Made by a program: the position numbers and the translations under genes | Assembly (NCBI GenBank): GCA_964487545.1 | Contig: CAZARI010000009.1 | Coordinates: 24,138-88,137, forward strand | Origin: SKUL01 sp964487545 | GTDB taxonomy: Bacteria > Bacteroidota > Bacteroidia > Flavobacteriales_D > SKUL01 | Length of the DNA stretch: 64,000 bases | Direction of reading: 5' to 3' | The notes under the pieces: generated by a model | The model's input: only the letters and a program-made list of their open reading frames with translations | Databases searched by the model: none | What the model was told of the DNA's origin: nothing | Shown: in pieces, positions 1 through 9,168 of the stretch | How the letters are laid out: each line of letters opens with the position of its first letter | How positions within the stretch are numbered: position 1 is the first letter of the stretch

Positions 1-1782
1 CGAAAAACCCGCCGAGTATTCGAAGTGCTGAATATTCAAATCCTCGGGGTTGAGTTTTGAAATTCCCACCGCTGAGCCAATCCAGATCATGCCCCATTCA
101 TCTTGGTCGATGGAGGAAATGGCATTGGATATCAATCCTTCATTTCTGGTCAGGTGAAGATTTTGCTGATTTGGATTGAGAATATGAATTCCCTCACCTT
201 CCATCCCGATCCAGATTGCGCCGGTGTTGTCTTCCATAAATGCTGACGGGGTGCCTGTAGGAACTAAGGTGGTTATCTCTTCGCCTTGAATCTGCAGCGC
301 TCCACGTCCCACCAATCCAACCAGCACATCACCAGAAATGCCCGGAGCCACCGCCGACACGTGATTCGACGGTAGGCCATCACGCTGGCTGAAGCGCTCC
401 AGCGAATTTTGGTCAATTTCAAACTTCAACAGCCCATCAAGCGTACCGATCCAAAGGTTGTTATCTGCATCCACACACAGATCGGTTATTTTATACTGTG
501 TGATGTACTGATTGATGTAATAATGCGATTGAAATGCAGACCGGTCAGGAGAAAAGCTGAACAATCCGCCAAACTCAGTACCAACCCACAGCGTTTCCGA
601 TTTGTCAACAGCGATGGCATTGATGTTTGGGTCGCTTAACCCGTGTGACTCGGCAAACCACTCCAATGATTGCCACGACGGGTCGGTTTTAATCAACCCC
701 TTTTCTGTTCCAATCCACAAGCTGCCATCGGTAGTGCGTGTGAGTGCATTGAAACGACGGGCACCGACTTGATCGGGCAAGGGAAAATGCTCAAATTGAA
801 ATGATTTAAAAACCAACAATCCATTGTCGTTTGTACCGATAAGGATGTTATTTTCGTGATCTGTTGCCAGACTCTGAATCTTATCATCGGGCAAGCCATT
901 GCTGCTGCTCATGGTTCGGATGCTTCCATTGGGGTTGATTACCGAAATACCGCCGCCGTATGTTCCGGCCCAAATATTCCCTTCGTGATCTTCCTGAAGG
1001 CAAAACACAAAATTGTGGGCCAGACCGTCCACCACATCGAAGATCTCGATATCTGAATTTCCAGGTGAATAGCGATAGAGTCCGCCGTTGTGGGTACCAA
1101 ACCACTGCATTCCGCGACGGTCTTCGAGCATGCATGTGAGTTGAAACATATTGGACATTCCCCCCGGTTGATAGGGTTCAAAGGTGTGGTCATCGATGAG
1201 TTTTCGCAAGCCCACATCGGTGACAAAAAACAAATTGCCCGAAAGGGTTTTGGACAGGTCGAACACACGATCGCCGAGGCCTTGTGCACCCATAAACTGA
1301 TTATATTCGAGATCGTCTGCATCATCGTAAGCATTAGAAATATGGATGGCACCAAAGCCGTTGGATGCAATCCACATCTCCCCTTTCTTCAATTCCAGAA
1401 AATCGTAAATATGGCCTTGGCCTTGCAACCCGCTGAGGTGAATCTGTTCGAATTTTCCATTGCGGAACCGTGAAATTCCTCCTTCGAAATGGCCAAACCA
1501 GATCGCACCCGACGAATCGCGGTAAGCGGTTCTCACCCCGTCGGGAGCCAGACCGTCGTCGGTAGTGAAATTTTGGAATTGATAACCGTCGAAAAGCGAA
1601 ACGCCATTGACGGTACCGAGCCATACTTTGCCAGAAACATCTTGCTGAATGCAATAAACCTTGGATGCCGCCAAACCATCGCGAATGCTGTATACCTGAA
1701 AAAACAAGTTTTGAGCTGTCGACGAAACAGACAAAATCAACAGCAACAACAGGTACCAATTTCGCTTCTGAACGACTCGCAT
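1..1782 (-). CDS. Two-component-type propeller sensor protein, 3' end outside the window
   Basis: The frame is open from an ATG at 1780-1782 to the window edge, giving the first 594 residues of a longer protein. A signal-peptide-like start (basic residues, then a leucine run ending near STAQN) is followed by repeats of the form GL..D.V......G.IWFG...GG(I/L)..F, for example LWVGTEFGGLFSF near 546-585. These are Reg_prop blades, which form the periplasmic beta-propeller sensor of Bacteroidota hybrid histidine kinases and related regulators. The output module (usually Y_Y_Y, a membrane helix and then a kinase, LuxR or LytTR domain) would lie beyond position 1 and cannot be seen. The gene starts 4 bases after the stop of the TPR-caspase gene and is very probably co-transcribed with it. 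The ligand is unknown. Confidence 0.85.
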   Translation of the reverse strand, partial: MRVVQKRNWYLLLLLILSVSSTAQNLFFQVYSIRDGLAASKVYCIQQDVSGKVWLGTVNGVSLFDGYQFQNFTTDDGLAPDGVRTAYRDSSGAIWFGHFEGGISRFRNGKFEQIHLSGLQGQGHIYDFLELKKGEMWIASNGFGAIHISNAYDDADDLEYNQFMGAQGLGDRVFDLSKTLSGNLFFVTDVGLRKLIDDHTFEPYQPGGMSNMFQLTCMLEDRRGMQWFGTHNGGLYRYSPGNSDIEIFDVVDGLAHNFVFCLQEDHEGNIWAGTYGGGISVINPNGSIRTMSSSNGLPDDKIQSLATDHENNILIGTNDNGLLVFKSFQFEHFPLPDQVGARRFNALTRTTDGSLWIGTEKGLIKTDPSWQSLEWFAESHGLSDPNINAIAVDKSETLWVGTEFGGLFSFSPDRSAFQSHYYINQYITQYKITDLCVDADNNLWIGTLDGLLKFEIDQNSLERFSQRDGLPSNHVSAVAPGISGDVLVGLVGRGALQIQGEEITTLVPTGTPSAFMEDNTGAIWIGMEGEGIHILNPNQQNLHLTRNEGLISNAISSIDQDEWGMIWIGSAVGISKLNPEDLNIQHFEYSAGFS

Positions 1783-1786
1783 CAAA

Positions 1787-4132
1787 TTATGGGCTTTTTT
1801 TCATAAAAAAGAATGTTCCGCTCTCGTCGCCCATACCGGGGATGACACCAAATTTTGGCGATTGATTGCTCTGCTTCTTCACCACTTCCGAAACCCTTTC
1901 CACGATCCTTTCTATCGGCATACACACATCGGGGTTATTGGCGAGCATATTGGCAAAGGTTAGGGTAAATTGCGACTGATCGGATGCCTGCTCATAGCCC
2001 GCTGACGAAAATGTCTGCCAAGATTTCAACCCGAGCGCATCGTATTGGCCACACGCTCTTTCACTCAACTCATGTTCGCCGATTTGCGCAAAGGCAGATC
2101 CTGTTTCACAGGCGTCGGTTACCACCAGTGTGTGGTTTAAATGGTCTGAATAAGTCAATAAACCGGCTTTTAAAACATTGATGTTGTAAAAACTAAATTC
2201 CACATCACGACTGGCATCTACGGGAACCCAATAGCCCGTATCGTTGATGAACTTGCCGTGGCCAGCGTACCAAATCAGCAGGCTGTTGACCTGATTGGCC
2301 TCGATTAAATCGCGCAACTCCAACGAAAAAAAGCGCTCCATCGCGGTTTTACTCAGGTTTTTTTTGTGAATAAAATGCTCGATTTGATAATTTTTTAGTG
2401 CATTTTTCATCAATGTCACATCTCGTTCAGGACCATCGATCACAGCAAAAGATTCGTAGTGCGAATTCTCAATAAAAACCACCCAAGTACGGCCCATCAC
2501 CTGATCGGCATGTACAGTAGAAGCATGGTACTGAATCTCGTAAGATGCCGCTGTGGTATTTCCAAAATAATCTGTAGCTGTAATCGATAGTTGGTCCTGA
2601 TCGGTGCGCTGAACTTCTGCGGAAAATCGAGGGTTGAGTTGCGCGGAATCAAACAATGCACTTACCTCGCCCACGACGATACTGTTGACCGGACTGTCAT
2701 CGTACACGCGACCCGTCACCTGAAAGCTTTTGGCCGTTGGACTGATTTTTATGGTGTTCTTTTCATCGGCAAAAGGTGAAAGTAAAAGGACTTCGGGTGG
2801 GGTTGATTCTGTTATTTTAATCGGGAACAAAATTTCCGTCACATTAGCATATACGTCGATAACCTTAACCCAAATTTCATTTATTCCTGACAACGGTATG
2901 CTGTGTTTAAACTGAGGGTTGTGACTGTCGGCAGCAAACTCCACTGCGTGATTGTTGACCGTAATGGATTGGATGAAACTCTCGTCACGAATGTATCCAG
3001 AAATCGACAACAGGCTTGCCTCATCTTCAACTTCGATAAAACCCAGCTCATCCACACGCGGAGACTCGATTATTAATTCGGGACGATTGCTTTCGCGATG
3101 CTGTTCAAACCTTTTTTCCTGTGCCTGATTTAGCCAAGTCATGACCTGTTCTTGTCCGGGATGAATTCGCAACATTTCCTGATAATCGCGCACCGCACTT
3201 TCATAATTACCGATTGCCTCAAAAACCGCGGCACGGTGGTGTAAAGCCGAAAAATCATCGGGATAATGATTAATCAGCGCGGTCCAATCTGCTATTGCCT
3301 CCTGAGCCTGGCCCTTTGTGATATATGCCTTGGCACGACTTCGGCGACCTTCAATATGTAATGGATTGGTAGCGAGCACATGTGTTAAATCGTGGATAGC
3401 TGCGTCGACATCCCCGGTATGTAAATGCAGGTCGGCACGCATTAAGTAAGCAACGGTCAGGGTGTTGTTGATTTCAATTGCCGAATTGCAATCATCAAGG
3501 GCTTGGGCGATTCTACCCATTTTAAACTTTGCATGAGCCCTGCCCACATACGCCTCTGCAAGATTCGGATCAGCTTGGATGGCTCGTGAATAAAATTCCT
3601 CAGCAGAAATGTATTGCTGCAGACTGTCGAGTGCCACTGCTTTTAAAAACTGGTAATATGGGTTTTTCTTCTCGCGTCTAATCAGTTCGTCGGCCGTGAT
3701 CAGGGCATTAGCAGATTGACCGACATGTAATTGCGCCCGAAACAAATGACGTTTCACTTCCTTGTTTTTTCGCCCAAGCGATGCGGCCGTTTTGAGATGG
3801 GTTTCTGCTGCATTCCAATCGCCGGTTGCCGTGTATATTTTGCCAAGGAAAAAGTGTGGTTCCCATTTTTTTATCCCGAAAGCAGCGGCGCGTTTAAACT
3901 CGTCTATCGCGCGATTTTCCTGATGCTGTTTCATCAGGCATTTGCCCATTCCCAGATAGGCGTCATAGGATTTTGGATCGCGGATTCTGGCTTGATTGTA
4001 CTGTTCAAAAGCCTCGTGAAACTGCTGCTTTTCATACAGCTTATTGCCAGTTTTTACCAGTTTTCTAACACTCTGCGCTGGCAAGGTTCCGCTGCACACC
4101 GCCAGGATTACCATCAACAGCAATGTTCTCAT
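1787..4132 (-). CDS. Exported TPR / Ig-like / caspase-fold (peptidase C14) protein
   Basis: The product has 781 residues. Residues 1-20 form a signal peptide ending LPAQS. Residues about 22-345 hold eight or so TPR units (for example AYVGRAHAKFKMGRIAQAL). Residues about 375-535 hold two beta-sandwich repeats of the form SGYIRDESFIQSITVNN and TGRVYDDSPVNSIVVG. The C-terminus, from about 545, is a caspase-like domain. It carries the catalytic pair: His625 in WYAGHGK and Cys675 in VTDACETGS. I placed the start at the ATG that overlaps the upstream stop (ATGA), because the longer frame adds 75 residues lying inside the upstream gene and hides the signal peptide. The family is metacaspase-like; substrate and trigger are unknown. 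Neighbours are an outer-membrane barrel upstream and a propeller sensor downstream. Confidence 0.88.
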   Translation of the reverse strand: MRTLLLMVILAVCSGTLPAQSVRKLVKTGNKLYEKQQFHEAFEQYNQARIRDPKSYDAYLGMGKCLMKQHQENRAIDEFKRAAAFGIKKWEPHFFLGKIYTATGDWNAAETHLKTAASLGRKNKEVKRHLFRAQLHVGQSANALITADELIRREKKNPYYQFLKAVALDSLQQYISAEEFYSRAIQADPNLAEAYVGRAHAKFKMGRIAQALDDCNSAIEINNTLTVAYLMRADLHLHTGDVDAAIHDLTHVLATNPLHIEGRRSRAKAYITKGQAQEAIADWTALINHYPDDFSALHHRAAVFEAIGNYESAVRDYQEMLRIHPGQEQVMTWLNQAQEKRFEQHRESNRPELIIESPRVDELGFIEVEDEASLLSISGYIRDESFIQSITVNNHAVEFAADSHNPQFKHSIPLSGINEIWVKVIDVYANVTEILFPIKITESTPPEVLLLSPFADEKNTIKISPTAKSFQVTGRVYDDSPVNSIVVGEVSALFDSAQLNPRFSAEVQRTDQDQLSITATDYFGNTTAASYEIQYHASTVHADQVMGRTWVVFIENSHYESFAVIDGPERDVTLMKNALKNYQIEHFIHKKNLSKTAMERFFSLELRDLIEANQVNSLLIWYAGHGKFINDTGYWVPVDASRDVEFSFYNINVLKAGLLTYSDHLNHTLVVTDACETGSAFAQIGEHELSERACGQYDALGLKSWQTFSSAGYEQASDQSQFTLTFANMLANNPDVCMPIERIVERVSEVVKKQSNQSPKFGVIPGMGDESGTFFFMKKSP

Positions 4133-5643
4133 TCGTAAATTCCTTCTGCTATGGGCGGGCGGATGCTTCCAACTCTGAATCGCAGAAAACCTGCGGCTGC
4201 CGAAAGCACGGCTTGATCCCTTCGGACAAAGGTGAGCAAATCGCGCGCTGCAACTCCTGCTTCCCAAGTGCCGTTGGCCACCACAAACGTAATTCCAGCC
4301 GGGATGCGATGGTTGTAGTTTCCTCCGCCCATATATCCAGCAGAAAGTCGCAGCCATTTTAAGAGGGAATAATCTCCGCCAATGCCGTATACCGGCTTAC
4401 GGAAACTGCCCGGCGCGTCGTTGAGGGAAAACAAAAAATCTACTCCTACGTGCAGCCTTTCGGTAAAAGCATAAGATGCACCACCTCTGAAATTAGTGGG
4501 TAGGGCAATGGTTTCTGAGGCTACTCCTTGTTGTTTGAATACCCCTTTGGAGCCGGCGAAATGCGCTGCCTCGGCAATCACATTCAGCGAGTTCATTCCA
4601 TCGTTCTCAATATCAATAATAAACTCATCTTCCGCTTGATAAACGTTGCCATCCCATATCACCGAACCGATGTTATTGACAGCCACACCGATGCGCAGTT
4701 TTTCCTGGTATTGAAAATTCAGACCGAAATCCAATCCGAATCCAGAACCGACCGCCGAGGGAAGGGACTTATTATTTGGTCTAACCTTCGAGGGGTTATT
4801 ATCTTCCGCATCGCCATAATCAATCCCGAATGACGGAGAGAAAGCGCCAATGGCAGTGTAATCGCTGTCGGTGACTTCGATATCCAGAAAGGCAATTCCT
4901 TGCACATACTTTAATCCAACGCCTGCACCGATCATCCAGTTGTTTCCGGAAATTACTTCCCGTCCATACGATAGACCGAATTCCCGATACCAAAGTGATT
5001 TGATGTGGCTGCCACCAAAAATGGTTGACGCCAACCGGCTGCTCGAACTGATTCCCCTCACTACCCGGGCCAACACATCGGGCGACAGGTTTTCGGTATT
5101 TTCAATGATCGGCCCGTTCTCACTATCCAGTTGAAGGTGGTCAAAGTAATTGGCGTTCCAGCCGAGAAATAGAATGTCGGTGGCCGCTGAGCTAATTACC
5201 GAATTGACGTGAATTCTGTCGCGGATATTCAACGCTAGTGCGCCCCATTTGCGATCGTTAAAATTCAGTGCCAATCCCAACAATTGCATATCTACGTCCA
5301 TGGAGAGTTCGGTGTTGGCAAACTCACGAGAAAACTCCACTTTTTCGGCCATGGTCATTTCCTGATCAAACCCCAGGATGCGCTCGCGAAACTCTTTTCG
5401 TCCCAAGGCTTCGGAATACAGCGAAACTCCACCTTCGGCCAAACCAAACGTTACACGACGCTTGTGTTGATCGGTCCACGCCAGATTGGCCGGATTAATT
5501 CCGATGGCTTGATAATCGTGCACAAAGGTGGTTGCAACGCCCCGGCCTGAAGCGGTAAATGCACTGCGCTCAATTTGCGCAACAGCCAGCAGCGGAGCAA
5601 GTAAGGAAAACAGTACAAGTGAATACTTTAATCGCGCGATCAT
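4129..5643 (-). CDS. DUF5723-type outer-membrane beta-barrel protein
   Basis: The protein has 504 residues and a clear signal peptide (YSLVLFSLLAPLLAVAQ). The motif INPANLAW near residue 50 and the many alternating glycine/aromatic strands, such as GGASYAFTERLHVGVDF, match DUF5723, a Bacteroidota family predicted to form outer-membrane barrels related to PorV/FadL-like proteins. It is the first gene of the cluster with the caspase protein: its TGA overlaps the ATG of that gene by four bases. Family assignment rests on recalled motifs; the function is not known. Confidence 0.75.
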   Translation of the reverse strand: MIARLKYSLVLFSLLAPLLAVAQIERSAFTASGRGVATTFVHDYQAIGINPANLAWTDQHKRRVTFGLAEGGVSLYSEALGRKEFRERILGFDQEMTMAEKVEFSREFANTELSMDVDMQLLGLALNFNDRKWGALALNIRDRIHVNSVISSAATDILFLGWNANYFDHLQLDSENGPIIENTENLSPDVLARVVRGISSSSRLASTIFGGSHIKSLWYREFGLSYGREVISGNNWMIGAGVGLKYVQGIAFLDIEVTDSDYTAIGAFSPSFGIDYGDAEDNNPSKVRPNNKSLPSAVGSGFGLDFGLNFQYQEKLRIGVAVNNIGSVIWDGNVYQAEDEFIIDIENDGMNSLNVIAEAAHFAGSKGVFKQQGVASETIALPTNFRGGASYAFTERLHVGVDFLFSLNDAPGSFRKPVYGIGGDYSLLKWLRLSAGYMGGGNYNHRIPAGITFVVANGTWEAGVAARDLLTFVRRDQAVLSAAAGFLRFRVGSIRPPIAEGIYE

Positions 5644-5733
5644 GGTTAAATGGTGGTTATTGACCGTGTTAAAGTACTACTTTTCAGAAAGTCGGCAAAG
5701 TCATCGTGCAGCCAGCCGGCGCGAAGGGCAGAA

Positions 5734-6540
5734 TCAGAATTTATCCATCACCTCTGTTGTAACGCCTGTAGATGAATAACCACCATCGTGATAGAGGTTT
5801 TGCATGGTGACGTAGCGCGTGTAATCAGAAAACATCATCACGCAATAATCGGCACAAGCGGCGGCATCGGCATTTCCAAGTGGACTAAGGGAGTCGGCAA
5901 AAGCGAGGAATTTATCAAATCCGCCAACTCCGGTTCCTGCTGTGGTGGGTGTTGGAGATTGAGAAATGGTATTGACCCGCACCTTATTTTTTAGCCCGTA
6001 GTGATAACCAAAGCCACGGGTAATGGACTCGAGTAGTGATTTCGCATCGGCCATATCGCTGTAATCGGGATACACACGCTGAGCAGCGATATAGGTTAGT
6101 GCAACCACCGATGCCCATTCGTTGAGCGCATCGAGCTTCAGGGCCGATTGCAGGATTTTATGCAGCGAGCCACCCGAAATGTCGAGGGTTTTTTGGTACC
6201 AGTCGTAATTCAGATCGGTATAGTGCTTTCCTTTTCTCACGTTGGGTGACATCCCGATGGAATGCAAAACAAAGTCGATTTTTCCGCCAAAATGCGCCAT
6301 CGACTGATTCAAAAGTGCTTCGATGTCTTCTGTGGATGTTGCATCTGCCGGGATAATCGGGGCATCGCATTTTTCTGAAAGCTCGTTGATTGCACCGAGT
6401 CGCATGGCAACCGGAACGTTTGAGAGAACAAATCTAGCACCTTCTGCGTGTGCTTTTTCAGCCACTTTCCAGGCAATTGACTGATCATTGAGCGCGCCGA
6501 AAATAATTCCGGTTTTTCCTTTTAACAACTGGTTTGACAT
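5734..6540 (-). CDS. fabI: Enoyl-[acyl-carrier-protein] reductase (NADH), FabI
   Basis: FabI catalyses the last reduction of each fatty-acid elongation cycle in the cytoplasm. The 268-residue length is normal. The nucleotide-binding start GIIFGALNDQSIAWKVA shows the GA..(x)5-SIA pattern typical of FabI rather than of other SDR enzymes. The catalytic arrangement Tyr-x9-Tyr-x6-Lys is present as Tyr150, Tyr160 and Lys167 (YIAAQRVYPDYSDMADAK). It follows recN by 43 bases on the same strand, and recN/fabI adjacency is familiar in Flavobacteriia. The type is the triclosan-sensitive class by family, not by any residue I tested. Confidence 0.96.
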   Translation of the reverse strand: MSNQLLKGKTGIIFGALNDQSIAWKVAEKAHAEGARFVLSNVPVAMRLGAINELSEKCDAPIIPADATSTEDIEALLNQSMAHFGGKIDFVLHSIGMSPNVRKGKHYTDLNYDWYQKTLDISGGSLHKILQSALKLDALNEWASVVALTYIAAQRVYPDYSDMADAKSLLESITRGFGYHYGLKNKVRVNTISQSPTPTTAGTGVGGFDKFLAFADSLSPLGNADAAACADYCVMMFSDYTRYVTMQNLYHDGGYSSTGVTTEVMDKF

Positions 6541-6583
6541 ACAGATTGAGTTTGTGTGGCCGACAAATATAAAAAATAGCCGG

Positions 6584-8242
6584 TCAGTTCAGGTGCATCA
6601 AGGTACGTGCATTTTCGATTGCTGCGTCGGAGGTGTCAAAACCGCTGAGCATTCCGGCAATTTCGTAGATCCTTCCGTTGTAATCGAGCTTTTCGATGCT
6701 GGTAATGGTCACCTCTTTTTGTTCGGCTTTGGAAACTTTAAAGTGCGTTTTTCCGCGTGCGGCAATTTGGGGCAGGTGCGTAATGCAAATAAGCTGACGT
6801 CGCTGCCCCATTTCGTGAAGCAAATCAGCCATGGCATTGGCTACCTTTCCTGATACACCACTATCTATCTCGTCAAGAATTAACGTGGGCAGATCTGTTC
6901 CTTCCGAACCTACCGATTTTAGCGCGAGCATCACGCGTGACAACTCCCCTCCACTTGCGGCAGCTTCGAGGGGTTTAAAGTCGTGACCTTTGTTGGCTTT
7001 TAGTAGAAAGTTAACCGCGTTGATTCCGTTCTGATCGGCGGTTTCATTTTCGATGACTTCCACCGTGATTTGAGCAGACTTCATTTCCAGACGATTGAGA
7101 ACTTTGGTGAGGGTTTTACTCAGTTGCACTGCTTTCTCCTGTCGGTTTTCGGAAATAAACCGGGCCATACTCAACACTTCTTTGGCGAGTTTCGCTTCCG
7201 ACTCAAGTAGTTTATCGAGTTCGTTTTCGCGAACGGTGTGACTGCTGAGTTCACGCTCTATTTCACCGGCGATATGAAGCAAGTTTTCTACCGTTGACAC
7301 GCCGTGTTTTTGCTGAAGCTGATAAATCACATCCAACCTTTCTTCCAGCAGGGTTACCCGATCGGGATGATATTCCAAGTTTTCTCCACTGCTTTCCAGT
7401 TCGCGCCCAATATCTTCTATCTCTATCGTTGCACTGCGTAACCGGTCATATAACTGTGAAATCTCTGTGGATTTATCGCGTACCCCATCCAGTGATTGGA
7501 GCGCATGTTTCAATATGTTAGTGGCATTCTCATCGGCCGAGTACAGCGCTCCGGCACCATCTAAAAGTGCGGCCTTTATCATTTCAGCACTGTTCAGCAA
7601 ACTGAGCTCCTGCTCTGCCTGCAGTTGCTCGTCAGTTTGCAATTTGGCATCGAGAATTTCCTGTAATTGAAAGGATTTAAAATCCCTGATTTGCTGTTGT
7701 TGCCTGATCTGCTCCTGACGCTTTTGGATATCGGCTTCCATTTGTTTCCACTGCTTGAACTGTTGGCGGTAACGCTGAACCTGCGGAATGATAGAAGCAA
7801 AATTGTCGAGCAGGTTGAGCTGAAAGTTGCTGTTGCGAAGCAGTAATGTTTCGTGTTGTGAGTGGATATCCACCAGTCGCTCGCCCAGTTGTTTGAGTTG
7901 GGTGAGATTTACCGGTGTATCGTTGATAAATGCCCTCGATTTCCCGCTATTATTAATTTCCCGTCGCAGTGTGGTGATGGTTTCGAAGTCCAGGTCGTTG
8001 GTCTCGAAAAACAATTTAACGTCAAATCCCGAAAGATCGAACTGTGCCTCTACCACACATTTACGTGTGGCATCACGCAAGGCCGAAGTGTCTGCCCTTT
8101 TACCGAGAATTAACCCCAATGCACCGAGCAGTATGGATTTTCCTGAACCGGTTTCTCCGGTTATGACCGTAAAGTCGTTTGACCATTCGGTTTTGAGCTC
8201 ATTAATGAGCGCGTAGTTCTGAATAAAAAGTTGCCGGAGCAT
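6584..8242 (-). CDS. recN: DNA repair protein RecN
   Basis: RecN is an SMC-like ATPase that acts at double-strand breaks. The product has 552 residues, the usual size. The P-loop GETGSGKS is at residues 29-36, and the middle is a long coiled coil (about 150-370, rich in Q/E/R/K). The C-terminal half has the signature ASGGELSRVMLALK and Walker B LILDEIDSGVSG, followed by THLPQIAARG, which is diagnostic for RecN. It sits in the block bamD-rpoZ-coaBC-DUF4835-recN, 23 bases after the DUF4835 gene. Confidence 0.97.
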   Translation of the reverse strand: MLRQLFIQNYALINELKTEWSNDFTVITGETGSGKSILLGALGLILGKRADTSALRDATRKCVVEAQFDLSGFDVKLFFETNDLDFETITTLRREINNSGKSRAFINDTPVNLTQLKQLGERLVDIHSQHETLLLRNSNFQLNLLDNFASIIPQVQRYRQQFKQWKQMEADIQKRQEQIRQQQQIRDFKSFQLQEILDAKLQTDEQLQAEQELSLLNSAEMIKAALLDGAGALYSADENATNILKHALQSLDGVRDKSTEISQLYDRLRSATIEIEDIGRELESSGENLEYHPDRVTLLEERLDVIYQLQQKHGVSTVENLLHIAGEIERELSSHTVRENELDKLLESEAKLAKEVLSMARFISENRQEKAVQLSKTLTKVLNRLEMKSAQITVEVIENETADQNGINAVNFLLKANKGHDFKPLEAAASGGELSRVMLALKSVGSEGTDLPTLILDEIDSGVSGKVANAMADLLHEMGQRRQLICITHLPQIAARGKTHFKVSKAEQKEVTITSIEKLDYNGRIYEIAGMLSGFDTSDAAIENARTLMHLN

Positions 8243-8265
8243 AGTTTAATATCCTGACCTGTGAA

Positions 8266-9168
8266 TTACCCGCCGGATTTCAGCCTGTTGTATCTCGACA
8301 GGTTTCCGGGGTCGAGAATTTCGACAACGCCATACACCTCATTTCGTTCGGGAGCGGGTGCTTTACTAAAAACATTAATAATCTCGGAGTGCTTAGCCAA
8401 GAAAAACACCTGTGCGTTATACGACAAAGGTTTGATTTGATGCACCGTGCGAAGTGCCTTTAGGGCGTCAATCACGCTCTCACGTCCTTTGGGAAAATCG
8501 TCGTACATCACATCTAAGCCAAGACGATGGTAGGTGTACAACAATTCGCGAAAAGGCCGGAAACTCTGGTGCAACACATTATCTACTAACCAATAACGGT
8601 TTCTGCTGTCTTCAAAGGCTTTCCATCCACGAAAGGAAACGTTTTGCGCGTTGTTAACAATTTGCTGGGCCATGGAAAAGTGTCTAGATCCACCTTCGGG
8701 GCTATAAGTATCATAGTCGTAGCCCAGAATCATATAGGCGTAATAAGCCAAAACACTGGTGAGATTTTCCTGAAAAAAGTCGGGTGAAAACCGCAGAATG
8801 GAATTTTCCTGAAAGGAGAACTCTATGTTTTCATCCACCAAATTAATTACCTGCGACTTGAGGCTGCTGTTATACACCGGGCGGAAGCTTTGTACTTGTA
8901 AGGTTCCTTTAAACTCGGTTGAAGTTGGTGTGCCTTCGGTGATGGTCAGCAGCAAATTGCATTCTATTCGTTCGTGCACATTGAAAACGTCGCCGGTCCA
9001 TTTCTGGTTATTCATGAACTCAAAAATCACGTTTTCGAGGGTTTCAAAAATTCTGGTTTGGGTTCCCTGAATTTGAGGTGCAATAACTTCAACCGTGCAG
9101 TTAAGTTCTTGTGCAGATAAGCTAAACTGGAAAATGGTAAAGAGAATAATCAGGAATTTCGGTTTCAT
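8266..9168 (-). CDS. DUF4835 family exported protein
   Basis: The product has 300 residues and a signal peptide (FLIILFTIFQFSLSAQELNC). It matches DUF4835, a Bacteroidota family without known function that is regularly found between coaBC and recN. Visible family marks are the start ELNCTVEV, the segment TLENVIFEFMNNQKWT and the central MILGYDYDTYSPEGG. The start codon overlaps the coaBC stop by four bases (ATGA), so translation is coupled. It is probably periplasmic; its genomic linkage to BamD suggests an envelope role, which is inference only. Confidence 0.9.
   Translation of the reverse strand: MKPKFLIILFTIFQFSLSAQELNCTVEVIAPQIQGTQTRIFETLENVIFEFMNNQKWTGDVFNVHERIECNLLLTITEGTPTSTEFKGTLQVQSFRPVYNSSLKSQVINLVDENIEFSFQENSILRFSPDFFQENLTSVLAYYAYMILGYDYDTYSPEGGSRHFSMAQQIVNNAQNVSFRGWKAFEDSRNRYWLVDNVLHQSFRPFRELLYTYHRLGLDVMYDDFPKGRESVIDALKALRTVHQIKPLSYNAQVFFLAKHSEIINVFSKAPAPERNEVYGVVEILDPGNLSRYNRLKSGG

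Noticed and set aside
884..1759. Several open frames on both strands within the propeller gene
   Set aside because: They are shadows of the repeat-rich gene that is open from 1782 to the window edge; their translations have no family features.
4133..4357. N-terminal extension of the caspase protein by 75 residues
   Set aside because: It lies wholly inside the DUF5723 gene in another frame, is Arg/Ser/Cys-rich and hides a good signal peptide; the ATGA overlap at 4129-4132 is the natural start.
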